Source: Acidipropionibacterium sp. (GTDB lineage Bacteria; Actinomycetota; Actinomycetes; Propionibacteriales; Propionibacteriaceae). Taken from it: DNA of 64,000 nucleotides. The notes beneath the pieces were generated by a model that saw only the letters and a list, made by a program, of their open reading frames with translations, searched no databases and had not been told where the DNA came from. A program made the translations under genes and the position numbers. The stretch lies in assembly GCA_022647765.1 (NCBI GenBank), contig JALCLH010000001.1, positions 62,001 to 126,000 on the forward strand, read 5' to 3'. This document shows positions 26,775 through 35,733 of this stretch, one piece after another (the first letter of the stretch is position 1; every line of letters starts with the position of its first letter).

Positions 26775-26887
26775 CGAGCCCGGGGAGGGGAGCCGACGAC
26801 GACGTGGATCCTCCTTCGAATTGCGATGTCCTCAGATCGACCCAAAGGAAGAGAACGATATCGGATATGCAGGTGATAAATATCTAG

Positions 26888-26893
26888 TATGCT
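26888..26893 (+). promoter_or_regulatory. -10 element of the ABC exporter operon
   Basis: TATGCT lies 8 nt before the ATG at 26902; an overlapping TAGTAT at 26885-26890 is an alternative. The 60 bp around it are strikingly A+T-rich (GATAAATATCTAGTATGC) compared with the rest of the window. Confidence 0.5.
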
Positions 26894-26901
26894 CCAGCGT
26901 C

Positions 26902-27663
26902 ATGATCCAACCTCGCTCATCCACCGACAGATCGCTGAGGCTCGAAGGGCTCGACTTCGCCTACTCCTCGACGCCGGTGCTGAGATCTCTCAGCTGCCGG
27001 TTCGACGGCGGGAGAACGGTGCTGCTCGGCCCGAACGGGGCCGGGAAGTCGACCCTGTTCTCTCTGCTCTCCGGCGTGCTCACAGCGCGTTCAGGCGCAA
27101 TCCTCCTGCCCGGAGCCGACAATGCGGCGTCCCGGCGAGAGCTGCGCTCCCGGGTCGGGATCATGCTGCAGGCGATCGCACCGGTGCCCGGCCTGACCGT
27201 CGCCGAGCAGGTGGCCTATGCGGGATGGCTTGCCGGGTTGTCTGCCAAGCGGGCCGCACGGCGGGCGGGAGAGGTACTCGAACAGGTGGATCTGGCCGGC
27301 AAGGCTGACGCCAAGGCGGGGAAGCTGTCCGGCGGCCAGCTCCGCCGGGTCGGGCTGGCGCAGGCGATCGTCGCCGAGCCCGAGGTGCTGCTGCTCGACG
27401 AGCCGACCGCCGGCCTCGACCCGGCTCAGCGGTTGCGGTTCCGATCTGTGCTGCACTCGATCCCCGGTGATCGGGTCACCGTCGTCTCCACCCACCAGGT
27501 CGACGACATCACCGAGCTCTACGACGTGGTCGTGGTGATCGAGGCGGGGCAGATGAGGTTCACCGGCACGCCCGAGGAGTTCCTCGCGCTCGCCGATCCC
27601 GGTTCCAGCCAGGCCGAACGGGCCTATCTGAGCCTGCTCCAGACCGAGGAGATGGCGCTGTGA
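26902..27663 (+). CDS. ABC transporter ATP-binding protein, ABC-2 exporter type
   Basis: 253-residue single ABC domain: LLGPNGAGKSTLFSLLSGVL (Walker A), GKLSGGQLRRVGLAQAIVAE (signature), LLLDEPTAGLDPAQ (Walker B), VSTHQVDDITELYD (switch His). The form resembles CcmA/multidrug or lantibiotic-immunity ATPases. The next gene overlaps its stop by 4 nt and encodes a membrane partner. No Shine-Dalgarno is evident, consistent with near-leaderless translation. Substrate unknown. Confidence 0.88.
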   Translation: MIQPRSSTDRSLRLEGLDFAYSSTPVLRSLSCRFDGGRTVLLGPNGAGKSTLFSLLSGVLTARSGAILLPGADNAASRRELRSRVGIMLQAIAPVPGLTVAEQVAYAGWLAGLSAKRAARRAGEVLEQVDLAGKADAKAGKLSGGQLRRVGLAQAIVAEPEVLLLDEPTAGLDPAQRLRFRSVLHSIPGDRVTVVSTHQVDDITELYDVVVVIEAGQMRFTGTPEEFLALADPGSSQAERAYLSLLQTEEMAL

Positions 27664-28913
27664 GGTGGCTCACCCGGGTACGAGTCTCTGCCGGGGTCTG
27701 GCTCACCCCGTTCGTCGTGCTGATCGTCATAGCAAACCTCGGTGGCCAAGAGGGCTCGGGTGAGGGTTACCCGCTGGCAGTCGCTACTCGCGATTCCTTC
27801 AATATTCTGATGGCGACGGGGCTGTGTGCACTGGCGGGTGCTTGGGAAGGCAGCCGATTGAGGCGAGCCGATGTCTTGACTTGGCCCAATCGGAGATCAG
27901 TGCCGCGAATCCTGGCGGCGCCCTGGCTGATATCGGTGATATCGGCCACCGGCGTCGCGGTCATCGTCTTCGCGCGGCATGGGGCGCTCGCGTCGGGAGA
28001 CTCGCTGGTGGTGGTCGCCACGACCGTTCTGTCGCTGTGGGTGTGGGGTCTTGCAGGGATCGCCGTCGGCCTGTGGTTTCCCCCGGCGGTCGCCCTTCCC
28101 GTCTCCTTCGCCGTTCCGGTGCTCTGGCTGATTCTTCCCCCGGCCAGCTCGGTGCTCTGGGTGCGTCACCTCACCGGCGACTGGTTCGATTGCTGTCAGG
28201 TCGACCAGACCCTCGCACCGGCGGCCGTCACCGGAACGCTCACCGTGCTGGCGGGCGTTCTTGTGGCCGCTGTATTCGCGATCTGGGGGCGGAGCAGGCC
28301 CGTGCGCAGATCGGTCCGGCTGCTGACGGGTCTCGGCGTGGCGGCCGCTCTGACTGCGGGGGTGGTCCTCGGCAGCCTCCAGGTGGACAGATTCGGGGCA
28401 TATCCCGTGGTTCCACGCCGGGTATCGGTCACCTGCACGACAGGCAAGCTGGTCGCAGTCTGCGTCCTGCCCGAGCATGACGGCCAGGCGCGGCACGTCG
28501 TCTCGCTGGCGGACACCGCCATCTCGCGATGGCAGGGATACGGGGTTCGGACTCCATCCACCCTGACTGAGGCGACGGACGTCCGGCCGGGGAGCCGCGA
28601 CCTCGCCGCGCTGGTCGCCAGCGCCACGTACGATACCGATTTCGACATCTTGACCCAGGTCAGCCAGGCTCTCACGGTCGCCCCCTGTCAGGCGCGCGAT
28701 GAGAGCCCGGCCGACATAGTTCAGCGCCAGGAGCGTGCCCAAGCATGGATGGTGCGCACGGCAGGCGTCCACATCGACGGCAGGATGGACGCCGCGCGGT
28801 TCGGCCTGGATCCCGAGGCCTGGAACTGGGCGACCTCGCTGATGGCCAAGCCGAAGGCCCAGCAGGGCCGGGCCGTCAACGCTGATCTCGACTACCTGGC
28901 GGCATGCCGATGA
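27660..28913 (+). CDS. Membrane protein, probable ABC exporter permease partner
   Basis: 417 residues. Six or seven hydrophobic segments occupy the first 240 residues (for example WLTPFVVLIVIANL and VSFAVPVLWLILPPASSVLW), followed by a soluble extracytoplasmic tail of about 170 residues with four cysteines (VSVTCTTGKLVAVCVLP is one pair). The sequence matches no family I can name. GTG start at 27660 overlaps the ATPase stop, so co-translation is likely and a permease role is inferred. The 3' end overlaps the next membrane gene. Confidence 0.7.
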   Translation: MRWLTRVRVSAGVWLTPFVVLIVIANLGGQEGSGEGYPLAVATRDSFNILMATGLCALAGAWEGSRLRRADVLTWPNRRSVPRILAAPWLISVISATGVAVIVFARHGALASGDSLVVVATTVLSLWVWGLAGIAVGLWFPPAVALPVSFAVPVLWLILPPASSVLWVRHLTGDWFDCCQVDQTLAPAAVTGTLTVLAGVLVAAVFAIWGRSRPVRRSVRLLTGLGVAAALTAGVVLGSLQVDRFGAYPVVPRRVSVTCTTGKLVAVCVLPEHDGQARHVVSLADTAISRWQGYGVRTPSTLTEATDVRPGSRDLAALVASATYDTDFDILTQVSQALTVAPCQARDESPADIVQRQERAQAWMVRTAGVHIDGRMDAARFGLDPEAWNWATSLMAKPKAQQGRAVNADLDYLAACR

Positions 28914-29485
28914 CGCGGGCATTGATCTGGTGGGCGAAATGCCGAGCCGTCCTGCCGACCATCGTGGTGACCGTGCTGCTCAGCGCATTCCTGGCGCTGA
29001 CCGGCGACACCCCGGTGCAGGTGCCCTCGATCATCGGCGCGATCGGGGTGACGGTTCCCCTGGGCTACTTCTTCCCGCTGCCGGTCATCGTCGCGGTCGG
29101 CGTCGGCCTGTCGAGGCCCGATCGCCTCACCGAGCGCCGCTCGGCGCGGCCGGTCCGGATCTGGGATCTGGCCTTCGGCGTCCTGCTGGTGGCGTTGCTG
29201 TTGGCAGCCGCGGCCGTCGGCCCGGGAGAAGCGCCGCTCATTGCCGCTCGCAACACGGCGGCCGGAATCGGCCTGACCCTGCTGGCCGGGCGTTTCCTGC
29301 CGGCGTCACTGGCCTCTCTGCCTGCGGTGGCCTGGATCCTCATCGGAGTGCTGACCGGAAGAACTGAATATGGGCAGGACGCCGTGTGGAACTGGCCCAT
29401 CCTCGAGGCGCCGTCGGCGATCGGGTGGGCCTGGGCGGCAGTGCTGATGACGGCCGGAGCCATCGCCCACCTGGTGCCCCGGTAG
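28904..29485 (+). CDS. Small polytopic membrane protein
   Basis: 193 residues with about six membrane helices (TIVVTVLLSAFLAL, IIGAIGVTVPLGYFFPLPVI, LAFGVLLVALLLAAAAV and others). No recognised family. Starts at ATG 28904 or 28910, both overlapping the end of the upstream gene. It completes a three-gene set (ATPase, large membrane protein, small membrane protein), so it is likely a second exporter subunit. Only 3 bp separate its stop from the convergent DUF2510 gene stop. Confidence 0.7.
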   Translation: MPMTRALIWWAKCRAVLPTIVVTVLLSAFLALTGDTPVQVPSIIGAIGVTVPLGYFFPLPVIVAVGVGLSRPDRLTERRSARPVRIWDLAFGVLLVALLLAAAAVGPGEAPLIAARNTAAGIGLTLLAGRFLPASLASLPAVAWILIGVLTGRTEYGQDAVWNWPILEAPSAIGWAWAAVLMTAGAIAHLVPR

Positions 29486-29488
29486 GGC

Positions 29489-30370
29489 TCAGCTCACCTG
29501 GATCGACTCCCGGGCGGCGTCCACCAGCTTCTGGCGGGCGGAGTCGCCGATGGTGGCGGAGTTGAAGTAGACGCCGAGGAAGTCGCTCTGGCCGGTGTCC
29601 ATCACCACGACGTCGACGACGTCTCCCTTCACCTGCGGCAGCTCGGGGATCGACACGTAGATCTCGGAGCGGATCCACCAGCCGGTGTGGCCGTTGCGGT
29701 CGAACTCCTGCTGGGAGACGACCTTGGTACCGGTGTAGCCCGAGTAGTACTGCGAGCTGGCGAAGCAGTCGGTCATCTGCTGGGCGGCCGTCTTCGGATC
29801 GGAGAAGCCGTCGGCGGCGGCCAGCTGGCCCACTCCCGAGACGCTCATCCAACTGGTGGGGTTGGCGGTGTAGACCATGACGGTCTGCGAGGCGATGTCG
29901 CGCACCCAGGGCATCTGCATCGGCTGCTCGGCCCATCCGGAGATCTTCGCCACCGAGATCCGGCCCGAGCGCAGGCGCCCATCGACACTGCTGTTCGCCT
30001 GCGAACCGGCGCCGGCGGGGCATTTCACCACCGAGGATCCGGCGCTGGGGGAGACGGACTTCTCGTTCCAGGCCGAGACCGTCGGCGTCGACGAGTTCTG
30101 ATCGGGTTGGGCCAGCTGACTGTTGTCGCTCTTGGGGCGCAGCACCAGCCAGCCCACCAGGATCAGCACCAGGATGAGCACAGCGGCGGCCAGCACCGCC
30201 TTCAGCGGACTGCGTCCACGATCCGGCTCAGGACCACCAGAGCCGCCCGAACCTCCACCAGCCGCGCCCTGGCCTCCCGTCGTCACCTGATCGGTCCACC
30301 CGGCGCCGTCGAACCACCGATAGCGATTCGGTGTTCCGTCGGGGTCGGGGTACCAACCTGGTTGGGCCAT
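29489..30370 (-). CDS. DUF2510 membrane protein
   Basis: 293 residues. The first 30 residues are a DUF2510 module, PGWYPDPDGTPNRYRWFDGA with a following WTDQ. A Gly/Ser-rich linker leads to one membrane helix (VLAAAVLILVLILVGWLVL) near residues 58-78 and an extracytoplasmic domain with two cysteines. Such proteins are common in actinobacteria; function is unknown. The soluble domain resembles small surface sensor or lipoprotein-like folds, not assigned. ATG at 30370 follows a TACACT element by 7 nt. Confidence 0.8.
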   Translation of the reverse strand: MAQPGWYPDPDGTPNRYRWFDGAGWTDQVTTGGQGAAGGGSGGSGGPEPDRGRSPLKAVLAAAVLILVLILVGWLVLRPKSDNSQLAQPDQNSSTPTVSAWNEKSVSPSAGSSVVKCPAGAGSQANSSVDGRLRSGRISVAKISGWAEQPMQMPWVRDIASQTVMVYTANPTSWMSVSGVGQLAAADGFSDPKTAAQQMTDCFASSQYYSGYTGTKVVSQQEFDRNGHTGWWIRSEIYVSIPELPQVKGDVVDVVVMDTGQSDFLGVYFNSATIGDSARQKLVDAARESIQVS

Positions 30371-30377
30371 GTGGGCG

Positions 30378-30383
30378 AGTGTA
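30378..30383 (-). promoter_or_regulatory. -10 element of the DUF2510 gene (leaderless)
   Basis: TACACT on the minus strand is separated by 7 nt from the ATG at 30370. Confidence 0.5.
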
Positions 30384-30494
30384 GGTGATCAACTTGTCAG
30401 TGTCCGCGCACCGCTCACAGGAAAAACCACGCCACTCACCGGCAAAACGCCGTCAAGTTATGGGATTGCAACGTTGACGCGGCAGACTGGCCCC

Positions 30495-31831
30495 ATGAGC
30501 AGGCAGACCGAGTTCGTTCTGCGTTCCATGGAGGAGCGCAACATCCGATTCGTGCGACTGTGGTTCGCCGATGTCCTGGGTTATCTCAAGTCGGTGGCCA
30601 TCCCGCCGACCGAGGTGGAGGGGAGCCTTCGCCGAGGGAGTCGGTTTCGACGGATCTGCCGTGGAGGGCTACACCCGGGTCTACGAGTCGGACATGGTGG
30701 CCCACCCGGACCCCGCGACCTTCCAGATGCTGCCCTGGCGGCAGGGCACCGGCACCGCGCGGATGTTCTGCGACATCTCGAATCCGGACGGCACCCCCAG
30801 CTACGCCGACCCCCGCTACGTCCTCAAGCGCGCGATGGACAAGGCCTCGGCCAAGGGGTTCACCTTCTACTGCCACCCTGAGATCGAGTTCTACCTCCTC
30901 ACCGGGGATCACAAGGCCGGCACCAGGCCGCAGCCCCTGGACGACGGCGGCTACTTCGACCACACCACCCTGGGCGCCGGCACCGACTTCCGCCGCGACT
31001 CCATCACGATGCTGGAGCAGATGGGCATCTCGGTGGAGTTCTCCCACCACGAGGCGGGCCCCGGCCAGCACGAGATCGACCTGCGGTACGCCGACGCCCT
31101 CACCATGGCCGACAACATCATGACCTTCCGGGTGGTGATCCGGGAGGTCGCCGCGCTGCGCGGGATCAGCGCCACCTTCATGCCCAAGCCCTTCACCGAG
31201 CACCCGGGCTCGGGCATGCACAGCCACGTGTCCCTCTTCGAGGGAGACAACAACGCCTTCTTCGACGCCTCCGACCCGACCCGGCTCTCGACGATCGGCA
31301 AGCACTTCGTGGCCGGTGTGCTCCACCACGCGCCCGAGTACACCGCCATCACCAACCAGTGGGTCAACTCCTACCGGCGTCTCAACGGCGGCGGCGAGGC
31401 CCCCAGCTACATCTGCTGGGGCCGCAACAACCGCTCGGCCCTGGTCCGGGTGCCGCTGTACAAGCCCGACAAGGCCGCCTCGGCCCGGGTCGAGGTCCGC
31501 TCGATCGACTCGGCGGCCAACCCCTACCTGGCCTACGCGCTGATCCTGGCGGCCGGGCCTGTCGGGCATCGAGCACGAGATGGAGCTGCCCGAGGAGGCC
31601 TCCGACGACGTCTGGAAGCTCACCAACCGGGAGCGGCTGGCGATGGGCATCCGCCCGCTGCCGACCAGCCTCGACGAGGCCATCCACTGCATGGAGGATT
31701 CCGAGCTGGTCGCGGACACCCTCGGGGAGCACGTCTACAGCTACGTTCTGCGCAACAAGAAGGCGGAGTTCGACGAGTACCGCAACCAGGTGACGCAGTT
31801 CGAGCTGGATCGCTTCCTGCCGAATCTGTGA
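30495..31831 (+). CDS. glnA2: Glutamine synthetase GlnA2 type, with two frameshifts
   Basis: Type I glutamine synthetase-like ligase, about 445 residues when joined. N-terminus RFVRLWFADVLGYLKSVAI is that of mycobacterial GlnA2. An extra G in the GGGG run at 30620-30623 shifts the frame before AFAEGVGFDGSAVEGYTRVY; catalytic motifs follow (FYCHPEIEFYLL; SVEFSHHEAGPGQHEIDLRY; FMPKPFTEHPGSGMHSHVSL; NRSALVRVPLY). A second extra G at 31555-31557 precedes GIEHEMELPEEASDDVW, and the protein ends DRFLPNL. Both shifts lie in G runs, so sequence error is likely. It lacks the Tyr adenylylation loop of GlnA1. Followed by glnE as in mycobacteria. Confidence 0.88.
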
Positions 31832-31870
31832 TTCGCCTGGACTGCTGACTGGACTACCGATCAGAGCCGT

Positions 31871-32616
31871 TCACGAAAGGTCGATGACCGGCAGCATCCT
31901 GGCCATCGCGTCGACGTGCGAGCCGGAGGCCTGAATCCGGCCCTCAGCGCGCACCCCGGTCCCAGGTCGCCAGCCCGGTGGCCAGCTGCACGAAGGTCGC
32001 CGGATCGGTCTCGGCGACATTCGGCGGGGTGCCGCGGTGATGGTTCGGGCCCTGCCCGAAGGCCTCCAGCTGGACGGCGGTGGCCGGTGGCACGCGCATC
32101 TCGATGGTCCGGCCGCCGTGGCGTTCCCCCAGCACCCCGGCCAGGCCGCGGGACGCCGCGATGAGGCCGGCCCGGGGGATCGCCACGCCGCTCGCCAGGC
32201 CGATCGCGCAGCTTCTCCAGGGTCACCGCCTCCAGCAGGGTGGTGGTCTCCACCGGCCCGGCGATGGCCTGCACCTGGGCGGGCAACGGCGTCTCGAGGA
32301 TGCGGGAGAACTCCTCGCGCAGCACCTCGATCTGCGGGCCGAGACCTGCCTCGGGAGCATCGGCGACCGCTCGCCGGGCGATCCCACTGAGCTCCGTACC
32401 GGCCTGCTCCCGGGCGGTCAGCAGCTGCGACAGGGTCAGCGGACGGCCCTCGCCGGGGACGCCGAGCGTCTGGATGGCGCCGGTGAGCAGCACCATCAGT
32501 CGCGCCATGCCCGGCTCGTCGGTCCCTCCCGCCGCGACGGCGTCGACGGCCTGGCGGCAGGCCAGGAGGATGCGCCGCAATTTCCGGTCGCTGCGAGAAT
32601 TCGGGTCGGCGGGCAT
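31871..32616 (-). CDS. Sterol carrier-like (SCP2) domain protein, with two frameshifts
   Basis: About 248 residues when joined. The N-terminal half is helical (LRRILLACRQAVDAVAAGG to LEAVTLEKLR). A shift at about 32207 leads to IGLASGVAIPRAGLIAASRG, then EMRVPPATAVQLEAFGQGPN and HHRGTPPNVAETDPATFVQL, the signature of an actinobacterial sterol-carrier-family protein. A second shift at about 31955 (GCGCGC run) restores the C-terminus EGRIQASGSHVDAMARMLPV before the stop at 31871. Function unknown; related proteins often sit beside purF/purL, but here beside glnA2 and glnE. ATG at 32616, 7 nt after TAGCGT. Confidence 0.75.
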
Positions 32617-32623
32617 GGCGGTG

Positions 32624-32629
32624 ACGCTA
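32624..32629 (-). promoter_or_regulatory. -10 element of the SCP-like gene (leaderless)
   Basis: TAGCGT on the minus strand, 7 nt before the ATG at 32616. Confidence 0.5.
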
Positions 32630-32710
32630 GTCTCTGAGGGCGACGGTCCGCCAGCTCGACGAGGAGACGGCAGGCGGGCGGCCGGGCTGGCGCGACCCCA
32701 AGGAGGACCG

Positions 32711-35692
32711 ATGGACCGGACGACGACGATCGCGGCCGAACTGGCCAGGCGCGGCGCCGCCGACGGGGCTCGCGCCGCCGATCTTCACGACCAGCTCGCC
32801 CGGCTGCTGGGCACTCGCACCGACCAGCTCGCGGGATGGGAGGACCACCTGGAGGAGTGCGCCGACATCGACCTGGCCCTGTCCAGTCTGGTCGATCTGG
32901 CCGCCGCCGCGCCCGCGGCCACCGCGGCCGCCCTGGCCGACAGCGCGGCGGCCCGGCGCCTGGTCCGGCTGCTCGGCGTCTCCTCCGAACTGGGACGCCA
33001 CCTGGCCGCCCATCCGTCGGATCTGGCCCAGGTGGTCGTCGAACCGGTGCGGATGGACGCCAGGAAGATCGCCGCAGACCTCTTCCAGTCGGTCGGGGCG
33101 CGGGTCGACGAGACCGGCTTCCTGGTTGCCGGCTCTGCTCCTGCAGACGGCTGTGATCCTGCCGACGCCGGCGCGGGAGCCGACAGGCTGCGGCTGGCCA
33201 ACCGGCGTCACCTGGTGCGGATCGCCTCCCGCGACGTCCAGGCCGCCGACGGCATCGAGATTCTCGACGACATCGCCGCCGAGCTGGCCGATCTGGCCGA
33301 CGCCATCGTGGAGTCCGCACTCGCCCTGGCCCGGGCCGAGACCCCGGGGCATCAGGACGCCAACCTCGCCGTCATCGCGATGGGCAAGTGCGGCGCCCAG
33401 GAGCTCAACTATCTGTCCGACGTCGACGTCATCTACGTCGCCGAGCCCGCCCGTCCCGACGTGGGCACCGATCGGGCGGTCGCGATCGGCGCGAAGCTGG
33501 CCGGGGCGCTCACCCGGATCTGCTCGAGCTACACCGCGGCCGGCACGATCTGGCAGGTGGACGCCGCCCTGCGGCCCGAGGGCAATGCCGGCCCGCTGGT
33601 GCGCACCCTCGACTCGATGGCCAGCTACTACCGTAAATGGGCCAAGAACTGGGAGTTCCAGGCACTCCTCAAGGCCCGCCCGATGGCCGGGGATCTGGAT
33701 CTCGGCGCGCAGTTCTGCGAGCTGGTGGAGCCGAAGGTGTGGAGCGTCGGCGAGCAGCCGCAGTTCGTCGCCGAGACCCGCGCGATGCGCAGCCGGGTGG
33801 TCTCGCTGATCCCGGCCCGGGAGAAGGGGCGAGAGATCAAGCTCGGCGCCGGCGGGCTGCGCGACGTCGAGTTCACCGTCCAGCTGCTGCAACTGGTCCA
33901 CGGACGCCACGACAAGTCCCTGCGCACACGCTCGACCCTGGCCGCGCTGGCCGCCCTGGCCGACGGCGGTTACATCTCCCGGGGGGACGCCGAGTGGCTG
34001 GACAGCGCCTACCGGCTGGAGCGGCTGATGGAGCACCGGCTCCAGATGTACCGGCTGCGCCGCACCCATCTGATGCCCACCGACGAGGCGGATCTGCGGC
34101 GTCTGGCCCGCAGCGTCGGCGTCCACACCCCCGAGGAGGTGCTCGAGGTGTGGCGGGCCACCGCCCGGTACGTGCTGCGCGCCCACAACCGGGTGTTCTA
34201 CTCGCCGCTGGTGGAGGCCGTCTCCAGGATCCCGTCGAAGGACCTGCGGCTCACCCCGCAGGCGGTGGAGGACCGGATGCGGGCCCTCGGCTTCGCCGAC
34301 CCGCGGGCGGCCCTGCGCCACATCGAGGCCCTCACCCGGGGCACCACCAGGACCAAGCGGATTCAGGCCCAGCTGATGCCGGTGATGCTGGAGTGGCTCG
34401 CCAACGGCCCCAACCCGGACGCCGGGATGCTGGCCTTCCGCAAGGTCTCCGAGGCGCTGGGGGAGTCGCCCTGGTATCTGCGCGCGCTGCGCGACGAGGG
34501 GGCGATGGCCCAGCGGCTGGCCACCGCGCTGTCCAGCAGCCAGTACGCCGTCGAGCTGTTGGAGCACGCCCCCGAGACCGCGCAGATCCTGGTCGAGGAG
34601 GATCTGGCTCCGCGCGATCATGAGGACATCGTCCGCGAGATGAGGGCGGTCGCGGCCCGGCACGAGTCGGTGGAGGACGCCGTCGCCGCGGTCCGGGCGG
34701 TCCGGCGCCGCGAGCTCTTCCGGATCGTGGTGGCCAATATCCTCGACCGGATCGATGTGCTGCAGACCGGCGCCGGGCTCGCTGATCTCACCTCGGCCAC
34801 CCTCGACGCGACCCTGGACGCCGTGGCGCGGGAGGTGGCGAACCCTCCTCGGATCGGCGTCATCGCGATGGGGAGCTGGGGCGGGGCGGAGATGTCCTAC
34901 TCCTCCGACGCCGATGCGATGTTCGTCGTCGAGGACGACGGCGCGGAGGCGGTCGAGGCGGCGATCCGGATCGTCACCCGGGTGCGCAACCTGCTGGGCG
35001 CGGCCGGGGCCGACCCCAAACTCGATCTGGACGCCGGGCTTCGGCCCGAGGGCAAGTCCGGTCCGCTGGTGCGCAGCCTGTCCAGCTACCTCACCTACTA
35101 CCGGAGATGGTCCAGCACCTGGGAGTCCCAGGCCCTGCTGCGGGCCCGGCACGGGGCGGGGGATCGCGAGCTGACCGCGGCCCTGCTGGACGGCGTCTCC
35201 CATCTGCGCTGGCCTGAAGGCGGACTGACCGGTACTCAGCTGGCCGAGATCCGCAAGCTCAAGGCGAGGATGGAGACCGAGCGGATACCCCGCGGGGTGT
35301 CGCCCAAGCGGCATCTCAAGCTCGGGCCGGGCGGCCTGGCGGACGTCGAGTGGACGGTCCAGGTGATCCAGATGCAGCACGCCGCCTCGATCCCGGGCCT
35401 GCGCACCACCTCCACGGTGAAGGCCCTGGGGGCGGCCCTGGACGCCGGTCTGGTCGGTGAGACCCAGGAGATCGCCCTCCAGGTCGCGTGGCGGGAGGCC
35501 TCCCGGATGCGCAACGCGATCCTCATCGTCAGGGGCCGGCCCTCCGACGCGGTGCCCACCGATCCGAGGGAGCTGGACGGGATCGCGCGGCTGCTCGGGC
35601 TGGGGGTGGGGGCCTCGGCGCAGGTGATGGAGAATCACTTGAGGCGCTCCCGGCTGGCCGCCAAGGCAGTGGATCAGCTCTTCTGGTCGTGA
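32711..35692 (+). CDS. glnE: Bifunctional glutamine synthetase adenylyltransferase / adenylyl-removing enzyme
   Basis: 993 residues, full length. Adds or removes AMP on the regulatory Tyr of GlnA1 according to nitrogen status. It has two nucleotidyltransferase domains: GKCGAQELNYLSDVDVIYVA (deadenylylase half, near residue 225) and GSWGGAEMSYSSDADAMFVV (adenylylase half, near residue 720), each with a D-x-D metal site. Linked motifs RPEGNAGPLVRTLDSMASYY and RPEGKSGPLVRSLSSYLTYY repeat in the two halves. Preceded by AGGAGGACCG at the ATG. Its target glnA1 lies 6 kb downstream on the other strand. Confidence 0.95.
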   Translation: MDRTTTIAAELARRGAADGARAADLHDQLARLLGTRTDQLAGWEDHLEECADIDLALSSLVDLAAAAPAATAAALADSAAARRLVRLLGVSSELGRHLAAHPSDLAQVVVEPVRMDARKIAADLFQSVGARVDETGFLVAGSAPADGCDPADAGAGADRLRLANRRHLVRIASRDVQAADGIEILDDIAAELADLADAIVESALALARAETPGHQDANLAVIAMGKCGAQELNYLSDVDVIYVAEPARPDVGTDRAVAIGAKLAGALTRICSSYTAAGTIWQVDAALRPEGNAGPLVRTLDSMASYYRKWAKNWEFQALLKARPMAGDLDLGAQFCELVEPKVWSVGEQPQFVAETRAMRSRVVSLIPAREKGREIKLGAGGLRDVEFTVQLLQLVHGRHDKSLRTRSTLAALAALADGGYISRGDAEWLDSAYRLERLMEHRLQMYRLRRTHLMPTDEADLRRLARSVGVHTPEEVLEVWRATARYVLRAHNRVFYSPLVEAVSRIPSKDLRLTPQAVEDRMRALGFADPRAALRHIEALTRGTTRTKRIQAQLMPVMLEWLANGPNPDAGMLAFRKVSEALGESPWYLRALRDEGAMAQRLATALSSSQYAVELLEHAPETAQILVEEDLAPRDHEDIVREMRAVAARHESVEDAVAAVRAVRRRELFRIVVANILDRIDVLQTGAGLADLTSATLDATLDAVAREVANPPRIGVIAMGSWGGAEMSYSSDADAMFVVEDDGAEAVEAAIRIVTRVRNLLGAAGADPKLDLDAGLRPEGKSGPLVRSLSSYLTYYRRWSSTWESQALLRARHGAGDRELTAALLDGVSHLRWPEGGLTGTQLAEIRKLKARMETERIPRGVSPKRHLKLGPGGLADVEWTVQVIQMQHAASIPGLRTTSTVKALGAALDAGLVGETQEIALQVAWREASRMRNAILIVRGRPSDAVPTDPRELDGIARLLGLGVGASAQVMENHLRRSRLAAKAVDQLFWS

Positions 35693-35733
35693 ACTGAAGT
35701 GGCCCGCGCAGCTCATCGGGACCGCGCGCAGAG